A stretch of 21,853 nt of DNA from Sanguinoderma infundibulare (taxonomy: Eukaryota > Basidiomycota > Agaricomycetes > Polyporales > Polyporaceae). Of this stretch, positions 7,978-17,559 are shown piece by piece (within the stretch, counting starts at the first letter, position 1; every line of letters starts with the position of its first letter). The DNA lies in assembly GCA_032821775.1 (NCBI GenBank), contig JAVLRN010000057.1:1-21853 (forward strand), in the 5' to 3' direction. A program made the translations under genes and the position numbers. The notes below the pieces were generated by a model that saw nothing but the letters and a program-made list of their open reading frames with translations, had not been told where the DNA came from and did not search any database.

Positions 7978-8289
7978 TTATTTATATATTAAAAAAAAAA
8001 TTATAATATTAATAATTATTCCAAATATCATTATGAAAAAACCTAGACTTATTAAATAAATTAAATAATATTTTTGATAAATTTGTCTAAATTTAAATAT
8101 TAAATATAATTTATGGTATCTATTTGATAGATCAAATTTTTCTATTAAATAGTTACTAAAATAAATAGATAATATTGTTATTGCTATTAATAATAATGCT
8201 ATTAAGTTAACTAAATGAGATAAAATAATTAATTCCTCTGATGGCATACTATTAGATAGTTGATTAATATAATCTAAAATTTTATCCAT
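7978..8289 (-). CDS. orphan two-helix membrane protein (103 aa), minus strand
   Basis: I cannot name this protein. It starts with ATG at 8289. It has a short amphipathic start, PSEELIILSHLVNL leading into a hydrophobic segment (about residues 20-46), and a charged middle with FDLSNRYHK and KFRQIYQKYY. A long C-terminal hydrophobic stretch (about 76-101) follows. It is the first gene of the minus-strand trio and lies next to the rnl 5' end, which runs the other way. Its first half resembles the second half of orf117 in pattern (hydrophobic LINL/LVNL core after a short polar lead). I infer possible distant relationship only. Confidence 0.6.
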   Translation of the reverse strand: MDKILDYINQLSNSMPSEELIILSHLVNLIALLLIAITILSIYFSNYLIEKFDLSNRYHKLYLIFKFRQIYQKYYLIYLISLGFFIMIFGIIINIIIFFLIYK

Positions 8290-8585
8290 ATTAAAATTTT
8301 ATTGTTTTTTTTTCTGTTTAGCTCTTAGGGTGCCAATGGAATATTTTAATTCCTATTAGCTCTTTGGACCAAAACCTTAGCTATTAAATATAAATTTAAA
8401 TTTATTTATGTAGCTGATTTTAGTTAATTTTTAATAAAATTTTTTTATTAATCCTTTTAAAATTAATAGGGGATAAAAGTATCGATGACAATATAGTAAT
8501 AACATCAAACAGTAATTTAAAGGGGTTATTAAGGAAAAACTAGCAAATTTATAAAAAAGGAGGGCAAAAGTCCAAAAGCCACAAT

Positions 8586-8603
8586 CCACCTTAAATAAGG
8601 TGG
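8586..8603 (+). repeat. perfect 8-bp hairpin near the rnl 5' end
   Basis: CCACCTTA and TAAGGTGG flank a two-base loop. It lies about 30 bases before the first clearly conserved rnl sequence and may be a domain I helix of the rRNA. Confidence 0.5.
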
Positions 8604-10755
8604 TCAAGTTCCATTTTTTATTTAATGTTGACAAAGAATGTTGGCGATCCTAAGGAAAACCTTTATATTTCAACTTCCCGAAGTAAAACATTTCATTAGG
8701 GAAAGGAAAGGAAATCAACCGAGACTCCGAAAGTAATGGCGAGTGAAATCGGAACAGCTTTAAAATAAAAATAAAAATCATTTTAACAAAAATACACACC
8801 AGAAACCAAAGAAGGTAAAAAAGTCCTGTATGTAAAATAATTTTTATAAATTAATATTTAAATAAGGGATACCTATTAATAAAAATAATTTTATTTATTA
8901 CTTTATAAATTAAATAAAATAAGTTAATAGTCCTTATTTAAGTAAATAAGTACGACGAGAGTTAACTTGTCGGAATACAGGGGAACCATCCTCTAAGGCT
9001 AAGTATTTATAAATTTAGCGATAGTGAAAAGTACCGTGAGGGAAAGTTTGAAAAAGTTATGTATTATTAGACATAAATGAAATAGTTGAATTAGTAACTC
9101 TATAAGCAGTCGAAATTTATAATTATAAATGACGGCGTACCTTTTGCATAATGGGTCAGCAAGTTAATAGGAGTAGCAAGGTTAAAAGCCTTAGTGAAAG
9201 CGACCACACTAACTAGCTAAAAGTATTCTTAAATTTAATAGATATTGAGAATAGGATACCCTTAATAGCCATAAGGCTAATAAGTTAAATATTTTCTAGG
9301 TTTATAGTGATGGATAAGTTACTTCTATTAGACCCGAAGCTAGGTGATCTTCCTAAGACCAGATTATAATGGATCGAACGGGTGAATGTAGCAAAATTCT
9401 CCGAAGAGTTTTAGGAAGCGGTGAAATGCCAATCTGACCTAGTGATAGCTGGTTTTCTACGAAACATATATAAGTATGACATCTAAACAAAATTTATGGT
9501 GGTACAGCACTGAGTTCCCAACTATCTCTTTAAAAAAAGAAAAGTTTAGGTTGCGGGGACGTCGAAAATCTTACCAATGGAAGAGAATCTCGGAATGACA
9601 TAAATTGATATTAGATATTCAGACTGCTCATGCGAAGTTGGGTAGTCAAGACGGAAACAGCCGAGAACACGAAACAAGGTCCCAAATGATTTTTAAGTGA
9701 AATGAAGGAAGTAATATATTGAATGCAGCTGTAAAGTGAGCCTGGTAGTCGCTATCTTTTAATAAACGTAATGTAACAACGTAGCAGCCTTATCCAATAG
9801 AATATTACGCCAAAAATTTAACGGGTCTTAAAAAATCAACCGATATCGTGTTTATTTTGAATAATATAAAAACAATAATATTCAAATTATAGGTAGTAGA
9901 ACATTCAGTATACTGATGATAAAACAGTGTTTCATTGTTTTTAGGTCACTGAAGAGATAATGCTGACATGAGTAACGTAAAAAGAAGTTATAATACTTCT
10001 CGCCGAATACGAAAGGGTTATAAGGAAAGGTTAAACCACCTTATTTTAAAGCGGCCTCTAAGGAATCAAAACCAAAGTTTTGTCTGATGAGTATGAATTA
10101 GAAAGTCCAATTTTATATTTAATTTTATTAAATTTAAATAAGGACCGGGAAAAGAATATATTATTAACTACCGTACCCTAAACCGACACAGGTTCGTAAG
10201 TAGAGAATACTAAGGCGTAGAGCTAAAAGTTGTTAAGGAACTCGGCAAGTTCTCCTCATAAGTTTGACGATAAGAGGAACCCTTTTTATTAAAGGGTGGC
10301 ACAAAATCGGAGGCCCCGACTGTTTACTAAAAACACAATTCAGAGCAATGATGAAAAATCATAGTATTCTGGATGAAATTTGCCCAATGCCATTAACATA
10401 AGAGAGGTTATGGGTAACTGTAACTGATTGAAAGTCTGGTTAATAGCGGTCTTAACTATGAGGATCCAAAGGTAGCAAAATAAATTGGCCATTAAATGTG
10501 GTCTGGTATCAATAGTGTAACGATGGTCTCACTGTCTCTACAACTTGCTCAGTGAAATTGAATTACCCGTGCAGATGCGGGTTGCCTCCAGGTGGACGGG
10601 AAGACCCTATGCAGCTTTACTGTAGTTAGCTATCATATTGATCTACAACAACCTTAGTTAATAGGAATTAGGGATGTCGATAGACGTAAAATGGAATACC
10701 TTCTGACTTTGGTTGGGTTAATATTTACCTTTTTAATTTTTCATATATTAATTAT

Positions 10756-10779
10756 ATTTTATTTTATTTTATTTTATTT
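10756..10779 (+). repeat. ATTTT microsatellite in an rnl variable region
   Basis: About five tandem copies of ATTTT lie in a non-conserved loop after the GACCCTATGCAGCTTTACTG region of rnl. Such a tract is a likely length-variable site between strains. Confidence 0.8.
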
Positions 10780-11404
10780 AGTTATAGAATATTATTTTTT
10801 ATATTTAATATGTGGGATTGGAATCTTATAAGGGATAGGTGGCTAATTGGCAGTTTGACTGGGGCGGTCGTCTTTGATAAAGTAGCAAAGTACATCCAAA
10901 GATATTTATTTATAAAAACATCTTTAAAAAAGATACTCACTAAAAATCATAGTATCTGTATAAACTATGAAGGAATATAAATTATTATATTTTTAATATT
11001 AACATAAGGTATAGCTAGAAAATTGAATGGAAATCAATCAACCAGTGTGAAAGGTTGTAATCGGCGTAATGGCGGAAAGCATGCCTAACTGAAAGACTTA
11101 GAAGTCGAACAGATACGTAAGTAGGGCATAGTGACCCTTCGCTATATTATGGAATAGACGGGGATCAATCGATAAAAGTTACGCTAGGGATAAATTGTTG
11201 TCCCTAATACTAAAAAAGTAAATAAAACTGGGTGAATTGCAAGGACTACTTAAGACTTTTAAAATAAATTAAGTTAATTTGCAGCGAAGCTCATTTCGGC
11301 ATCACTTATTTCATTATTTAAGTGTGAAGTGAGAACGTTCAACGACTAGAAAGTGAGTTATGCTAAACAATAATCTTTCCAAGAGCGCCCAGCATCTCTA
11401 TTGC

Positions 11405-11435
11405 TTTTCTTTTCATATTACATGTACCCAAAGGA
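11405..11435 (+). repeat. leader-like repeat upstream of the rnl-intron 1 HEG
   Basis: This 31-base stretch matches 18249-18279 upstream of nad4L. Sixteen bases are identical, then three differ, then twelve are identical (GTACCCAAAGGA). It ends about 19 bases before the HEG start codon; the other copy ends about 21 bases before nad4L. The shared place before two start codons suggests a translation, processing or promoter signal. Confidence 0.7.
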
Positions 11436-11453
11436 AAAATATTTAAATTTAAA

Positions 11454-12136
11454 ATGAATAAAAAATTACTAATAGGACTAAGTCCAAATAGCAAATTAAT
11501 TAAAGAATACAAAAAATCTTTAACTTCTTTAACCACTCTTCAATTGGAGGCTTCAATAGGTTTAATGCTAGGTGATGCTAGTCTACAAACTCAAAATAAA
11601 GCTAAAACTTATAGAATTAAATTTGAATGGAGTGATAAATCTAAACCCTATTTACTTCATGTATATAATTTATTTGATGTATGGGTATTATCTAATCCTC
11701 ATAAAAAAAAATCTAGAGTTAGTTCCAAAGGAAATCTAGTGGTAAATTGGGGTTTTCAAACTATTAGTCATGAAGCTTTTAATCCTTTAGCTAAATTATT
11801 TCTTAATAATAGCAAAAAGGAATATTAGAATCATTAATAATTAATTATTTAACAGAAAGAGGTTTAGCTTATTGGTTCATGGATGATGGTGGAAAATTAG
11901 ATTATAATAAAAATTCTAAAAATAGAAGTATAGTTTTAAATACTCAAAGTTTCACAGATAAAGAAGTTGAAATAATGTCAAAAGAATTAAGAGCAAAATT
12001 TAATTTTGAATGTGAATTGAGATCAAATAAATCTAAAAAAGTTATTGTTATAAGTAATAATAGCTATCCGTTATTCTATGAACTAGTAAGTCCTCATATT
12101 ATACCTGAAATGAAATATAAACTTCCACAATTATAG
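11454..12136 (+). CDS. LAGLIDADG homing endonuclease in rnl intron 1 (one frameshift)
   Basis: The ATG at 11454 opens a double-motif LAGLIDADG endonuclease. Motif 1 is ASIGLMLGDASLQ (about residues 29-41). Motif 2 is LAYWFMDDGGK (11864 onward). NTQSFTDKEVEIM and YPLFYELVSPHI of the C-terminal domain follow, with a TAG at 12134-12136. The frame breaks at about 11815-11820, where a run of five As seems to lack a sixth; adding one base would join LFLNNSKK to the downstream half. I treat this as a probable assembly error in an otherwise full-length gene. The enzyme would act on intronless rnl at the omega site. It is free-standing in the P8 loop, not fused to an exon, and has its own leader-like repeat. 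Confidence 0.85.
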
Positions 12137-12290
12137 GAAGAAAGTAAAAATTTAAGACTAAAGAGATGATGACATAGTCTGAACCATTCTGTGAAGGATG
12201 GATGTAAAGGATAAAGAACCTTTACGATAACATATTTTGAACAGGCTGATAGCTGGTGAGAGTACACATTGTCCCGGCTGTTTGGCACCT

Positions 12291-13611
12291 TAGATATAAT
12301 TTAAACACATTATATTATTTAAATATGAAAATATCTTAGCAGATAAAATAAAAAAAAAGTCCATTAATAAACATTAATGATCGAGGTATAAACCTTTATA
12401 CTTAAATATAATTATTATTAATAAATTTAATAAAAATATTTAATTAGATTAAACATAAAAAAATTTATAAAACAAATAAATAAAAAATTTTATAGGTTAA
12501 ACCTACTTGATACGATAAATATCTTGTTTACGCTTAAAATTTATTAAAAATAATTAATAAGCAAAATTTAAATTTAGTTAAACTTAATATGAATAACATC
12601 ATTAAAGAAATATTTGATTTGTGGGTAGTCTTCTAGGAGATGCCTCTATCAAAAGAACATTATCTGGAAAAACATATGTAACCTTTGAACAATCTATAAA
12701 AAAATCGGAGTATTTAAATCATTTATATAACTTAGTTAAAGAAAATGGGATGCCATTAAAAAAAGAATCTGTTACTACTTATTCTAGAAATGATGAAAGA
12801 TTTGGAGTTACAAATCAATCATTATATTTTAGAACTGAGGCTATTGAAGAATTAAATCCTTTAGCTGACTTGTTTCTAGACGAATCTGGAAAAAAAAGAA
12901 AAGAGTACCTCATAACATCTCTGAACATTTAACTCAAAGAGGTTTAGCTCATTGGATCATGGATGATGGTCAAAGAGTTAAGAGAGGAGGTGTAACTTTA
13001 TGTACTGATAGTTTTAACTCAGAAGAAGTAGGTATTCTTAGAGAAACTCTAAGAGCAAATTTCAATTTAATTACAAGTATTCATAATAAAAAATCTAGTA
13101 CTGGGTCAGTGTACGAAAGAATTTATGTGAATAAAGATTCATTAGATATGATTAAACCAACATTGATTACACATTTACATGAATCAATGCTTTATAAAGT
13201 AAATGTAGAGAAAGTTTTTAAACAAGATACAAGATACAAGATACCGAAGGTTTCATAAGTGACTCTGATATAATCTCAGATATAGACATATTTGATATAT
13301 AATTTTAGTTTATAGCAGATTATACATCGGGGAATCTAATTAGAAATAATTATTTAGACATTGGCTATATGCTGGAACACCCTTAGAGCTTTAAGTACTC
13401 CGGCTGGAGTTAAAATCTTAAAGATTGGGCAATCAGCAGGGAAGTTACTTATTTAGGTAATAGCTACTGTAAAATAGGTAACCCCTCAACGACTACACGC
13501 CAACATCTAGTGCTAACATAAGGGTATTATTATGCTGGATGAAGATATAGTCTAATCTTAATTGAAAGATTAAGCCCTTAGGGGGGTATATATTTTATAT
13601 ACTAATAAATG
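12291..13611 (+). mobile_element. rnl group I intron 2, at the L2500 site
   Basis: Exons join as TTTGGCACCT and CGATGTCGACTC, equivalent to E. coli position about 2500, a known fungal intron site. The 5' exon ends in T and the intron in G13611. The core lies at the 3' side: GGGCAATCAGCAGGGAAG near 13427, CCTCAACGACTACACGCC near 13485, and GAAGATATAGTCTAA near 13541, with P7 strands GACTA and TAGTC. The HEG lies upstream of this core, so in the peripheral 5' loops. The core differs from those of introns 1 and 3, so this is a separate lineage. Confidence 0.85.
12589..13258 (+). CDS. LAGLIDADG homing endonuclease in rnl intron 2 (two frameshifts)
   Basis: An ATG at 12589 begins MNNIIKEIFD. One base appears missing at about 12617-12620 (TTT run), after which VGSLLGDASIKR gives motif 1. 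A second missing base in the A8 run at about 12889-12897 separates motif 1 from the rest, which reads RVPHNISEHLTQRGLAHWI. Motif 2 is AHWIMDDGQR near 12950. The C-terminal part has TLCTDSFNSEEV and ends at a TAA. Both breaks lie in homopolymers and each would be repaired by one base, so sequencing error is likely. It is a standard double-motif enzyme, presumably specific for intronless rnl at L2500. Confidence 0.83.
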
Positions 13612-13695
13612 CGATGTCGACTCAACCTATCCTCCGGGGGTAGAAGCTTGGAAGGGTTCGGCTGTTCGCCGATTAAAAGGTTACGCGAGTTGGGT

Positions 13696-14736
13696 TTAAA
13701 TAACACAATATAAAAAATATTCTTAATCAAAGAAGTGTAAATTTAATGCTAACATATTTTATTAAAAATACACAATACAATGAATAATAATAATAATACA
13801 ATGAATAATAATAATATTAATACTAATTTACCATTAGAACTTAACTCAATATTAATAGGTATAATGTTAAGTGATGGAGGATTATATAGATCTTCTCCTA
13901 CAGCTAATGTTAGATTTGAAATGAGTTTTGGAGAAAAATATAAATCTTTAGCTTTTCATATTGGTGAATTATTTAAAGATTATATGAGTAATCCAGTAAA
14001 ACCTATAGAAATTAAAGGTAAAAATAAAGTTTATATTAACTATAGACTTAAAACAAAAACTTTACCTGTATTTAATTCATACTATGAAATGTTTTATAAA
14101 TTTAACCATTTAACAAATAAATATGTAAAAATAGTTCCAGATAATATACTTGATTTGATGGATCCTATTGTTTTAGCATATTTAATACAAGGAGATGGTA
14201 ATTTTGACAAGAGTAGGAAAAGAGTTAGAATTTATACTAATAGTTATCAAAAACTAGAAGTTGAAAATTTAGCTTTGGCTATTAAAACTAAATTAAATAT
14301 ATATACAGCACCACTTCATGATAGAAAAGATCAATGGATTCTAACTATCGGTGCTAATAATTTAGATTTATTAAGAAAAATAGTTATACCTTATTTTCAT
14401 TCTACAATGTATTATAGATTAGGTTTATAATTTATATTGATAATAAGCCCCATCTTATCACGTTGAATAAGATGAAAACTGGATAAATTGCAAGGAACAC
14501 TGTGTTTAACAGTCAATTTGCAGCCAAGCGTGAAATAGTGAATAATTGTTTATCCTAAGCAATTAACATTTCTTGAAGGTTTAACGACTAACAGGTGAGT
14601 AGCACTAACAATAAACCTGACACGAATATCCGGCATTCTATCTTCTTGACATAGGAGAAAGTGAATGATGACATAGTCTGAACAATAACGTGAGTTATTG
14701 AAGTAATGAATAAAATGCATTACGATAACATAATTG
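13696..14736 (+). mobile_element. rnl group I intron 3, near the L2584 site
   Basis: The flanking exons read GCGAGTTGGGT and TTAATACGACGTGAGTCAG, placing the site about E. coli 2584. The boundaries follow the T/G rule but could shift by a few bases, because similar A/T bases occur on both sides and I did not find a convincing P1 guide. The core follows the HEG: GATAAATTGCAAGGAACACTG near 14483, CAATTTGCAGCCAAGC near 14514, TTTAACGACTAACAGGTGAG near 14579, and GATGACATAGTCTGAAC near 14668. It closely resembles the cores of rnl intron 1 and the cox3 intron. Confidence 0.8.
13780..14430 (+). CDS. LAGLIDADG homing endonuclease in rnl intron 3 (intact)
   Basis: The 216-residue frame is unbroken. 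It starts with an asparagine-rich tail (MNNNNNTMNNNNINTN) encoded by AAT/AAC-like tandem bases; a second ATG at 13801 could also serve. Motif 1 is ILIGIMLSDGGLYRSS (about residues 24-39). Motif 2 is VLAYLIQGDGNFDKS (about 130-144). The end, VIPYFHSTMYYRLGL, matches this double-motif subfamily. The catalytic acidic residues are D in SDGG and D in GDGN. It lies 5' of the ribozyme core. Predicted role: cutting of intronless rnl near L2584. Nothing suggests decay. Confidence 0.9.
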   Translation: MNNNNNTMNNNNINTNLPLELNSILIGIMLSDGGLYRSSPTANVRFEMSFGEKYKSLAFHIGELFKDYMSNPVKPIEIKGKNKVYINYRLKTKTLPVFNSYYEMFYKFNHLTNKYVKIVPDNILDLMDPIVLAYLIQGDGNFDKSRKRVRIYTNSYQKLEVENLALAIKTKLNIYTAPLHDRKDQWILTIGANNLDLLRKIVIPYFHSTMYYRLGL

Positions 14737-15105
14737 TTAATACGACGTGAGTCAGTATGGTCCCTATCTTCTGGAGGGATAAATAGTAAAAAGGGGCAGA
14801 CCTTCTAGTACGAAAGGATCAATAGGCTGTGTTTCTCTAGTGTACCAATTGTTTCTTTCTTTTTTTTTTTATTAAATTTATTTTATTAAATTTAAAAAGA
14901 TTTAAGCATAGTTGGGTAGCCACAAACATGATAGATAAGCGCTGAATGAATATTAAGCAGGAAGCTATCCCCTAGATACTATCTTATTGATTAATTTTTA
15001 ATCAATATTAATAAGAAATAGAACATTTCTAAATAGGATGCAAATGTAAGTGCTGTAAAGTATTTAGTTTAGCATTACTAATTTATTATGTAGACTGGAT
15101 GTTAA

Positions 15106-15672
15106 TAATTGTTATTTTTAATAAAAAATTTTAAAAACTATAAGCAAGTCAACTTGTTATTAAATAAAAAAATTTTACTTTTTTTTAACTTACTTTATTA
15201 TATAGATAGAATATGTTATATTCTGTAAGAAATTAACTGTTTCTATTCTATTCAATAATTTGTATTCTATTTGTTTAAATAAAATTAAATTAAATTAATA
15301 AGTCTAATCTTAATCAAACTTAAATTTAAATTTGAATTTGAAAATAATCAATCATTTAATTGATTATTTGATAAAGATATCACATTCCCTTTTGCTTAAA
15401 ATGATAAATTTAAAAATAGTATTTTTTTAAAATACCTTTATAAAATAAAAATTAAAAGAACTAGTATTGATAAAAAAAAATCAATATTAAATCAAGCAAT
15501 CATATATTTTATTATTAATATAAACATTAATATTATAATAAACTATCATTATATTATTATATCTTTATAGATATTACTATGAAGTCATTATTGACAAATT
15601 ATAAATATGCTAACAGAAAAAAAATTAAATTTTATTAAATATAACAAAAGTTTAATAAAAAATCAAATAAAT
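15106..15672. other. AT-rich spacer and cox3 leader
   Basis: About 570 bases between rnl and cox3 with no gene. It holds a perfect 10-bp hairpin at 15343-15368 and a smaller one (TATTGAT / ATCAATA, around 15465-15488). The frame in front of the cox3 ATG is open back to an ATG at 15607, giving a possible 22-residue extension rich in Lys and Asn. Confidence 0.6.
15343..15368 (+). repeat. perfect 10-bp hairpin upstream of cox3
   Basis: AATAATCAAT and ATTGATTATT flank a six-base loop. It lies about 300 bases before cox3 in the rnl-cox3 spacer and may mark a transcript end or processing site. The role is inference. Confidence 0.55.
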
Positions 15673-16309
15673 ATGTTATTAAACATAAATCGTAATTTAT
15701 TTCAAAGTTTTCCATTCCATTTAGTGACTATATCTCCATGGCCTATTTTAGTTAGTTTTTCATTATTAAATTTAACAATAGGAGCAGTATTATCAATGCA
15801 TGGTTATGGTGATTTTACATTTATGTTAGGTTTAGCTTCAACAGGTTTAGGTATGTTATTATGGTTTAGAGATATAATTTTAGAAGCAACTTATTTAGGT
15901 TGTCACACTACTCAAGTACAAAAAGGATTAACAATAGGAGTAATCTTATTTATTGTTAGTGAAGTATTTGCATTCTTATCTGTATTCTGGGCATTTTTCC
16001 ATTCTAGTTTAAGTCCAAGTGTAGAAATTGGAGGGGTTTGGCCACCACAAGGAATAGAAGCATTATCAGCATTTGGAATACCATTATTAAATACTTTCTT
16101 ATTGTTAAGTAGTGGATCAACTATAACATACGGACACCATGCATTAATTAAAGGAGATAGAAAAAGAGCAATAATAGGTGGTTTATTAACTATTATCTTA
16201 GCTATTGTTTTTACTGCTTTACAATATGTTGAATATTTTAATGCTACATTTACTATTACTGATTCAGTTTTTGGTACAACATTCTATGCTTCAACAGGTT
16301 TACATGGGT
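15673..16309 (+). CDS. cox3: cytochrome c oxidase subunit 3, exon 1
   Basis: Cox3 is a core membrane subunit of complex IV. I choose the ATG at 15673 (MLLNINRNLFQSFPFHLV), because it gives the usual fungal N-terminus and a total of 269 residues with exon 2, the common family length. An in-frame ATG at 15607 would add 22 residues. Family landmarks are PWPILVSFSLL, HTTQVQKGLTIGVILFIVSE with the conserved Glu, FWAFFHSSL, GGVWPPQGI, and GHHALIKGDR. The exon ends inside a Leu codon (ttacatggg-t), joining exon 2 to give GLHGLHVIIGT. No frameshift is present, in contrast to nad4, atp6, nad4L and nad5. Confidence 0.96.
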
Positions 16310-17559
16310 TAATAAAATTAGCCCCTACCAAAATAAATAATAAAAATTCCGTATATATTAGAAAAGTTCACTCCGATATTAAAAAAATAGATACATCATT
16401 TTTAGAATGGCTTCCAGGTTTTGTAGATGCTGAAGGTAATTTTAATATTAGTTTGAGAAACTACACAAGTCAAGACAATAAATACAATAGTTTAATACTT
16501 ACTTTTCAAATAGGTCTTCATCTAGACGATTTAGATGTTTTAAAGTTTATACAAAAAAAACTAGGATGCGGAAAAATATCTATTTCGAAAAACAGATGTA
16601 ATTTTTTTGTCAATGATCAAGCTTCATTAATAAATATTATTGTCCCAGTTTTTAATTTAGTTCCATTAAAGAGTTCTAAATATTTTCAGTTTTTAATCTT
16701 TGAAAAAGCAGTTAATTTAATTAAAAACAAAGGTCATCTTACCGATAGTGGAAGAAATGAAATGATAAAGTTTTATCATGAATTAAAAAATCCTTCCATC
16801 TATTTAGAGGCAAGTCCAGCCCTATCACACTTAAATAAATATTGGTTAGGTGGTTTCGTTGATGGTGATGCCTCATTTTCAGCACATCTTAATAGACCTG
16901 TGTTAAAATTTGAAAATCATGTTAAAGAATTACCATTATTTAGGGCCATAGTAGACTATTTTCAATTTGGTAATATAAATATAAATAGTCCTAGAAATAA
17001 TTCTAACCAAATGGTAACATTAGAATTTAACAACATCCATTTTTTAAAAAATGTCATTGTTCCGCTTTTTACTAGTACTAAATTATTAAATAGTAAGAAA
17101 TTAAAAGATTTTAATGATTTTTGTATTTTAGTTAATATTTATTATAATGGTTATCATACCATACCGGAAGGTGAATCTTTAGCTAGAGAAATAACAAGTA
17201 ATTGGAATAATTTTAGATTATCAACTTTTAAAACATCATTGCCATCTAAAGAAGTCCAAGATTTTAATAAAAAGTATCAAATACTATTTAATATTCCTTC
17301 ACCATATATCATTAAAAATGGTGGCTTAAGATTTTATAGAAATACTTTAAAATTAGTATCTGATAAAATAAAAATAACAGCTCTTGATCTTTTAAATAAT
17401 GAATTCGTTTTTTCAAGCATTAGTGAATGTAGTAGAATATTACAGATAGATAGATCTATTATAAAAAAATATTTACTTAACGGTCAAATTTACAAAAATT
17501 ATAGATTTAAATTTAACAGTATTATTTATTTTGACAGAAAAGAGAGGTTAATTGCATAG
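16310..17559 (+). CDS. LAGLIDADG endonuclease with NUMOD1-like tail, fused in frame to cox3 exon 1
   Basis: Translation runs from cox3 exon 1 straight into the intron and continues for about 416 codons to a TAG at 17557-17559. Motif 1 is WLPGFVDAEGNFNIS (near 16408). Motif 2 is YWLGGFVDGDASFSA (near 16840); both keep their acidic residues. The last part (near 17380-17515) reads ALDLLNNEFVFSSISECSR, then LQIDRSIIKKYL and YKNYRFKF. This fits the NUMOD1 helix-turn-helix DNA-binding repeat found in homing endonucleases. The enzyme is probably released from the Cox3 fusion by proteolysis, as is known for similar intron proteins. The frame is intact. Confidence 0.88.

Larger units (their letters stand above)
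11192..12239 (+). mobile_element. rnl group I intron 1, at the omega (L2449) site
   Basis: The exons join as GCTAGGGAT and AACAGGCTGAT, the same position as the omega intron of yeast 21S rRNA. The 5' exon ends in T. The intron carries GTCCC close to its start, which pairs with the exon GGGAT through the required U-G pair (P1). It ends in G12239. Core pieces are GGTGAATTGCAAGG at about 11230, AATTTGCAGCGAAGC at about 11276, TTCAACGACTAGAAAGTGAG at about 11338, and GACATAGTCTGAAC at about 12170; GACTA and TAGTC form P7. The HEG lies between the two P7 strands, so in the P8 region, as in the yeast omega intron. Confidence 0.88.
8450..15105 (+). rRNA. rnl: mitochondrial large-subunit rRNA gene with three group I introns
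   Basis: Exons are about 8450-11191, 12240-12290, 13612-13695 and 14737-15105. Exon 1 shows the classic landmarks: CCCGAAGTAAAACAT near 8677, AGAAATCAACC-type sequence (here GGAAATCAACCGAG) near 8711, AAAAGTACCGTGAGGGAAAG near 9027, GACACAGGTTCGTAAGTAG near 10185, and CCAGGTGGACGGGAAGACCC near 10588. The peptidyl-transferase centre is split over exons 2-4. Exon 4 has the sarcin-ricin loop TAGTACGAAAGGA at about 14805. The 3' end is set by similarity to the terminal ATGTAAG...ACTAAT region near 15043-15085. The 5' end is uncertain by about 50-150 bases, because domain I is poorly conserved. Confidence 0.9.

Noticed and set aside
8431..8634. Minus-strand open frame of 67 codons at the rnl 5' end
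   Set aside because: It overlaps the probable start of rnl in the opposite direction and includes the CCACCTTA/TAAGGTGG hairpin. It is best explained as a shadow of structured rRNA.
12094..12288. Minus-strand open frame across the end of rnl intron 1 and exon 2
   Set aside because: It covers the HEG tail, ribozyme core and conserved rRNA exon on the opposite strand, so it is a chance frame.
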